From positions 1 through 16,525 of the forward strand of contig JABDIZ010000195.1 in the NCBI GenBank assembly GCA_013003465.1: a stretch of 16,525 bases of DNA. Reading direction: 5' to 3'. Every line of letters begins with the position of its first letter. The stretch's first letter is position 1. Source of the DNA: Rhodothermaceae bacterium. Its GTDB lineage: Bacteria > Bacteroidota > Rhodothermia > Rhodothermales > Rubricoccaceae. Below the pieces are notes generated by a model. It was not told the DNA's origin. It ran no database searches and saw nothing but the letters and a program-made list of their open reading frames with translations. This document shows positions 14,501 to 16,525 of the stretch, in pieces. The position numbers and the translations under genes were made by a program.

Positions 14501-14926
14501 TCAGGAGGAGCGTTCCAGCGCAGCAAGGGCCGCCTGCTGCATGCGCCGGAGAATGTTGGCGAGGCCGCCCTGGCGCGTGGGGCTCAGGCTTTCGGCCAGC
14601 CCCGCCTGCTGGATGAAGGAGGGGTCTACGGCGAGGACGGTCTCCGGCGCTTCGCCATCGAGGCCGTTCACGAGCACGGCCACCATGCCCTTGACGATCT
14701 GCGCATCGGCGGAAGCGGTGTAGTGCATCGCCGCTGCATCCCCGTCAAAGTCGGCGTCGAGGTAGACGAGCGAGGTGCAGCCGCGTACGCGGTGCAACTC
14801 ATCCTTCTTGTCCTCGGGGTAGTCGCCGAGCTGCGCGGCATAGTCGAGCAACAGCATGGAACGCGTCAGCTTGTCGAGTGACGCGCTCTCGTCTACGAAC
14901 TGCTGGAGTTTGGCAGGGAGAGGCAT
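14501..14926 (-). CDS. sufE: SufE-family sulfur acceptor protein
   Basis: SufE accepts persulfide sulfur from the cysteine desulfurase SufS and passes it on for Fe-S cluster assembly. The 141 residues match the usual length. DYAAQLGDYPEDKKDELHRVRGCTSLVYL (28-56) carries the acceptor Cys50 in the expected RGC.S.V context. IVKGMVAVLVNGLDG and the C-terminal SPTRQGGLANILRRM are family blocks. The ATG at 14926 is the first in frame. No sufS or sufBCD is visible nearby, so its partner lies elsewhere or it serves a related pathway such as CsdA. It is followed by cysS; both proteins draw on cysteine, but a functional link is inference. Confidence 0.93.
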   Translation of the reverse strand: MPLPAKLQQFVDESASLDKLTRSMLLLDYAAQLGDYPEDKKDELHRVRGCTSLVYLDADFDGDAAAMHYTASADAQIVKGMVAVLVNGLDGEAPETVLAVDPSFIQQAGLAESLSPTRQGGLANILRRMQQAALAALERSS

Positions 14927-15075
14927 GGAATGAGGCGAGGGCGTGCAGGCAAGCTACCGATCCCCAACGCGATGAGGCCCGCGTGGTGCCGCTGCGGCTG
15001 TGAACGTTCGGCGGATCGAGGAAACCGAAGTTCGCCCCGGCGACTCTAACCGACGCTTCTCTCTCGCGCCTCTCC

Positions 15076-16101
15076 ATGACCGCTCCTGCGAAAGCCGCAC
15101 GCCGCGCCGGGCTCGTCTATGTCACCGACGACCAGCCAGGCCTCCGCCGTGTGCGACGCGGCCGAGGTTTCTCCTACCACCACCCCGACGATTCGCTCGT
15201 CAGCGACGGCGAGCGGGCGCGCATTGAGGCGCTCGCCATCCCACCCGCGTGGACCGACGTCTGGATCTGCGCCGATCCCGATGGGCATCTCCAGGCCACC
15301 GGCCGGGATGACAAGGGGCGCAAGCAGTACCGCTACCACCCTGACTGGCAGGAGCACCGAAACCGCGTCAAGTTCGACCGCATGGTGCCCTTCGGCGAGG
15401 CGCTGCCCGAGATCCGGGCGCGCGTGGACACGGATCTGCGGATGCGCACGCTGGGCCGCGAGAAGGTCGTCGCCCTGGCCGTCCGCCTGCTCGATGAGAC
15501 GCTCGTCCGCATCGGCAATCCCGAATACGCCGACCAGAACGATTCGTATGGCCTGACCACGCTTCGCGACAAGCACGTCTCGTTCGACGGGTCCGAAGTA
15601 CGGTTCAGTTTTGTGGGCAAGAGCGGCAAGGAGCACGAACTGAGCGTCCGAGGCCGTCGCCTCGCACGCCTCGTCAAAGCCTGCCGCGACATCCCGGGCT
15701 ACACACTCTTCCAGTACTACACCGACGAGGGCAAGAGTGCCATCGGCTCCAGCGACGTGAACGCCTATCTCCGTGAAACGATGGGTGACGACTTCACAGC
15801 GAAAGACTTCCGAACATGGGGCGGCACGGTCCTCGCCGCGAAAGCACTGCACATCTATGGGGCAGCGGAAGACGAGGCGACTGGCGAGCAAGCCATCGCG
15901 GAGACGATCAAGGAGGTCGCTGAGGGGCTTGGCAACACCGTGGCGGTGTGCCGCCAGTATTACGTCCACCCGGATATCCTCGACGCCTACCGCGATGGGA
16001 TGCTCCTCGATCACCTCAAACGGAGGCATGCGGGGAACACGCCCACCGGGCTAGAGCCTGCCGAGGCTGCCGTGCTCGGGGTGCTCAGGAGGTGGGCCTG
16101 A
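15076..16101 (+). CDS. DNA topoisomerase IB (poxvirus type)
   Basis: Type IB topoisomerases relax supercoils by making a transient 3'-phosphotyrosyl nick, without ATP. The 341 residues have the N-terminal DNA-clamp domain (GRDDKGRKQYRYHPDW, 76-91) and the catalytic domain. SYGLTTLRDKHV (157-168) gives Arg164, SFVGKSGKEH (178-187) gives Lys182, KDFRTWGGTVLA (243-254) gives Arg246, and CRQYYVHP (292-299) gives Tyr296 as nucleophile, aligned to the Tyr of the usual S-Y-I-H-P. All catalytic positions are therefore filled. The ATG at 15076 gives a short basic lead before the core. It is divergent from sufE across a 149-base gap (14927-15075) in which I see no clear promoter. Confidence 0.96.
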   Translation: MTAPAKAARRAGLVYVTDDQPGLRRVRRGRGFSYHHPDDSLVSDGERARIEALAIPPAWTDVWICADPDGHLQATGRDDKGRKQYRYHPDWQEHRNRVKFDRMVPFGEALPEIRARVDTDLRMRTLGREKVVALAVRLLDETLVRIGNPEYADQNDSYGLTTLRDKHVSFDGSEVRFSFVGKSGKEHELSVRGRRLARLVKACRDIPGYTLFQYYTDEGKSAIGSSDVNAYLRETMGDDFTAKDFRTWGGTVLAAKALHIYGAAEDEATGEQAIAETIKEVAEGLGNTVAVCRQYYVHPDILDAYRDGMLLDHLKRRHAGNTPTGLEPAEAAVLGVLRRWA

Positions 16102-16212
16102 GCCTCTGCTGCCATTCCCTCAGGTGTCCCTGATCGCACAGGAGCAAAACGACCCGTGCGCGCAGAGGAAGCGGCTTTCTTGAAAGGGCGCCAGGGTGCT
16201 ATTTTGTAGCGG

Positions 16213-16247
16213 TTTTTGGCATGTGAAGTCGGTCGTATCTACCTTGG
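16213..16247 (+). promoter_or_regulatory. Candidate Bacteroidota-type promoter for the secreted-protein gene
   Basis: TTTTTGG (16213-16219) contains TTTG, followed by 21 bases and TACCTTGG (16240-16247), one mismatch from TAnnTTTG. This would give a leader of roughly 70-80 bases to the ATG at 16327. The 225-base gap (16102-16326) is AT-richer than its surroundings. A second, closer TATCGTTG (16313-16320) also fits the -7 box but would leave almost no leader. Judged by eye only. Confidence 0.3.
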
Positions 16248-16326
16248 GCTACCGTGCGAGGGGGGGTGGATTCTAGCCTCCCAAGGTTGAGGCAGTCCTT
16301 TTTTAGTTTCAGTTATCGTTGGATTC

Positions 16327-16525
16327 ATGATGCACATCGCCCTTCCCCGGTCGCGCGTCCGTCTCTCGCTGTTTACTCTCCTCGTGGTGAGCCTGCTCCT
16401 TCTGGGCGGCGCTCCGGTCGCGTTCGCTCAGACCGGCTCGGTCGACTCGACCGCCCTGCCGCTGATCGACATGCCCCCCGGCGTCGACTACTTCGGCTTC
16501 GAGGGCGGCCTCTACACCGGCAGCG
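16327..16525 (+). CDS. Secreted protein, N-terminal fragment (runs off right edge)
   Basis: Sixty-six residues are visible. MMHIALPRSRVRL is a positively charged start, LFTLLVVSLLLLGGAPV a hydrophobic core, and AFA-QTG a good signal peptidase I site. The mature part begins QTGSVDSTALPLIDMPPGV and reaches YFGFEGGLYTGS at the edge. The block GFEGGLY.GS resembles one seen near the start of mature exported hydrolase-like or carbohydrate-related proteins in Bacteroidota and relatives, but this is too short to assign a function. The start could be either of two adjacent ATGs (16327 or 16330). Export to the periplasm or outside is well supported. Confidence 0.8.
   Translation, partial: MMHIALPRSRVRLSLFTLLVVSLLLLGGAPVAFAQTGSVDSTALPLIDMPPGVDYFGFEGGLYTGS

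Noticed and set aside
13337..14881. Long plus-strand open frame (514 codons) opposite cysS and sufE
   Set aside because: It spans two confirmed genes on the other strand and has a low-complexity Val/Ala/Arg/Glu composition, typical of shadow frames.
15046..16029. Minus-strand open frame (327 codons) opposite topoisomerase IB
   Set aside because: It mirrors a gene with all catalytic residues intact and shows no domain of its own.
1..16525. CRISPR array, tRNA/rRNA, integrase or transposase genes
   Set aside because: No regularly spaced repeats, no tRNA-like cloverleaf that I could recognise, and no mobile-element proteins were found; the window looks like stable chromosome.

Overview
The window is 16.5 kb of GC-rich (about 65%) chromosomal DNA with dense, short-gapped genes. 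It looks like a member of the Rhodothermota/Salinibacter side of the Bacteroidota superphylum. That placement is an inference from gene content (YcbB-type L,D-transpeptidases, a poxvirus-type topoisomerase IB, a small DUF6090-like membrane protein), from the rarity of strong Shine-Dalgarno sites, and from a few Bacteroidota-like promoter candidates. No rRNA, tRNA, CRISPR array, transposase or phage gene was seen.

Region 1 (1-6869, minus strand) is a tryptophan operon, read right to left: a Trp-rich leader peptide (trpL) with an attenuator terminator, trpE, a small helical protein of unknown function, trpS (tryptophanyl-tRNA synthetase), a palindromic repeat, then trpG, trpD, trpC, trpF and the first 65 codons of trpB, which runs off the left edge. 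The trpG-trpD and trpF-trpB junctions overlap by 4 and 1 bases, and the trpD stop codon runs into the trpC ribosome binding site. The leader is the strongest regulatory signal in the window. It is a 27-residue peptide containing Trp-Leu-Trp-Trp, followed by mutually exclusive RNA hairpins and a U-rich terminator just before trpE. Its start codon overlaps the stop codon of the upstream gene. Because trpS lies downstream, Trp-tRNA charging and Trp synthesis may share one attenuator.

Region 2 (6866-11027, minus strand) holds a membrane-anchored DUF6090-like protein and two diverged YcbB-type L,D-transpeptidases. One has the standard SHGCIR catalytic motif; the other has SSGCVQ, lacking the usual Arg. 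They probably act on periplasmic peptidoglycan.

Region 3 (11028-12795) has a plus-strand gene for a papain/C39-like cysteine-protease-fold protein behind a hairpin-rich leader. Tail to tail with it is a short HhH-GPD family protein.

Region 4 (12796-14926, minus strand) has a second copy of the palindromic repeat, then cysS and, directly upstream of it, sufE. Both proteins use cysteine. Part of the cysS anticodon-binding domain has clearly lower GC than its surroundings.

Region 5 (14927-16525, plus strand) has a complete topoisomerase IB gene, a 225-base gap with a candidate promoter, and the signal-peptide end of a secreted protein that leaves the window on the right.
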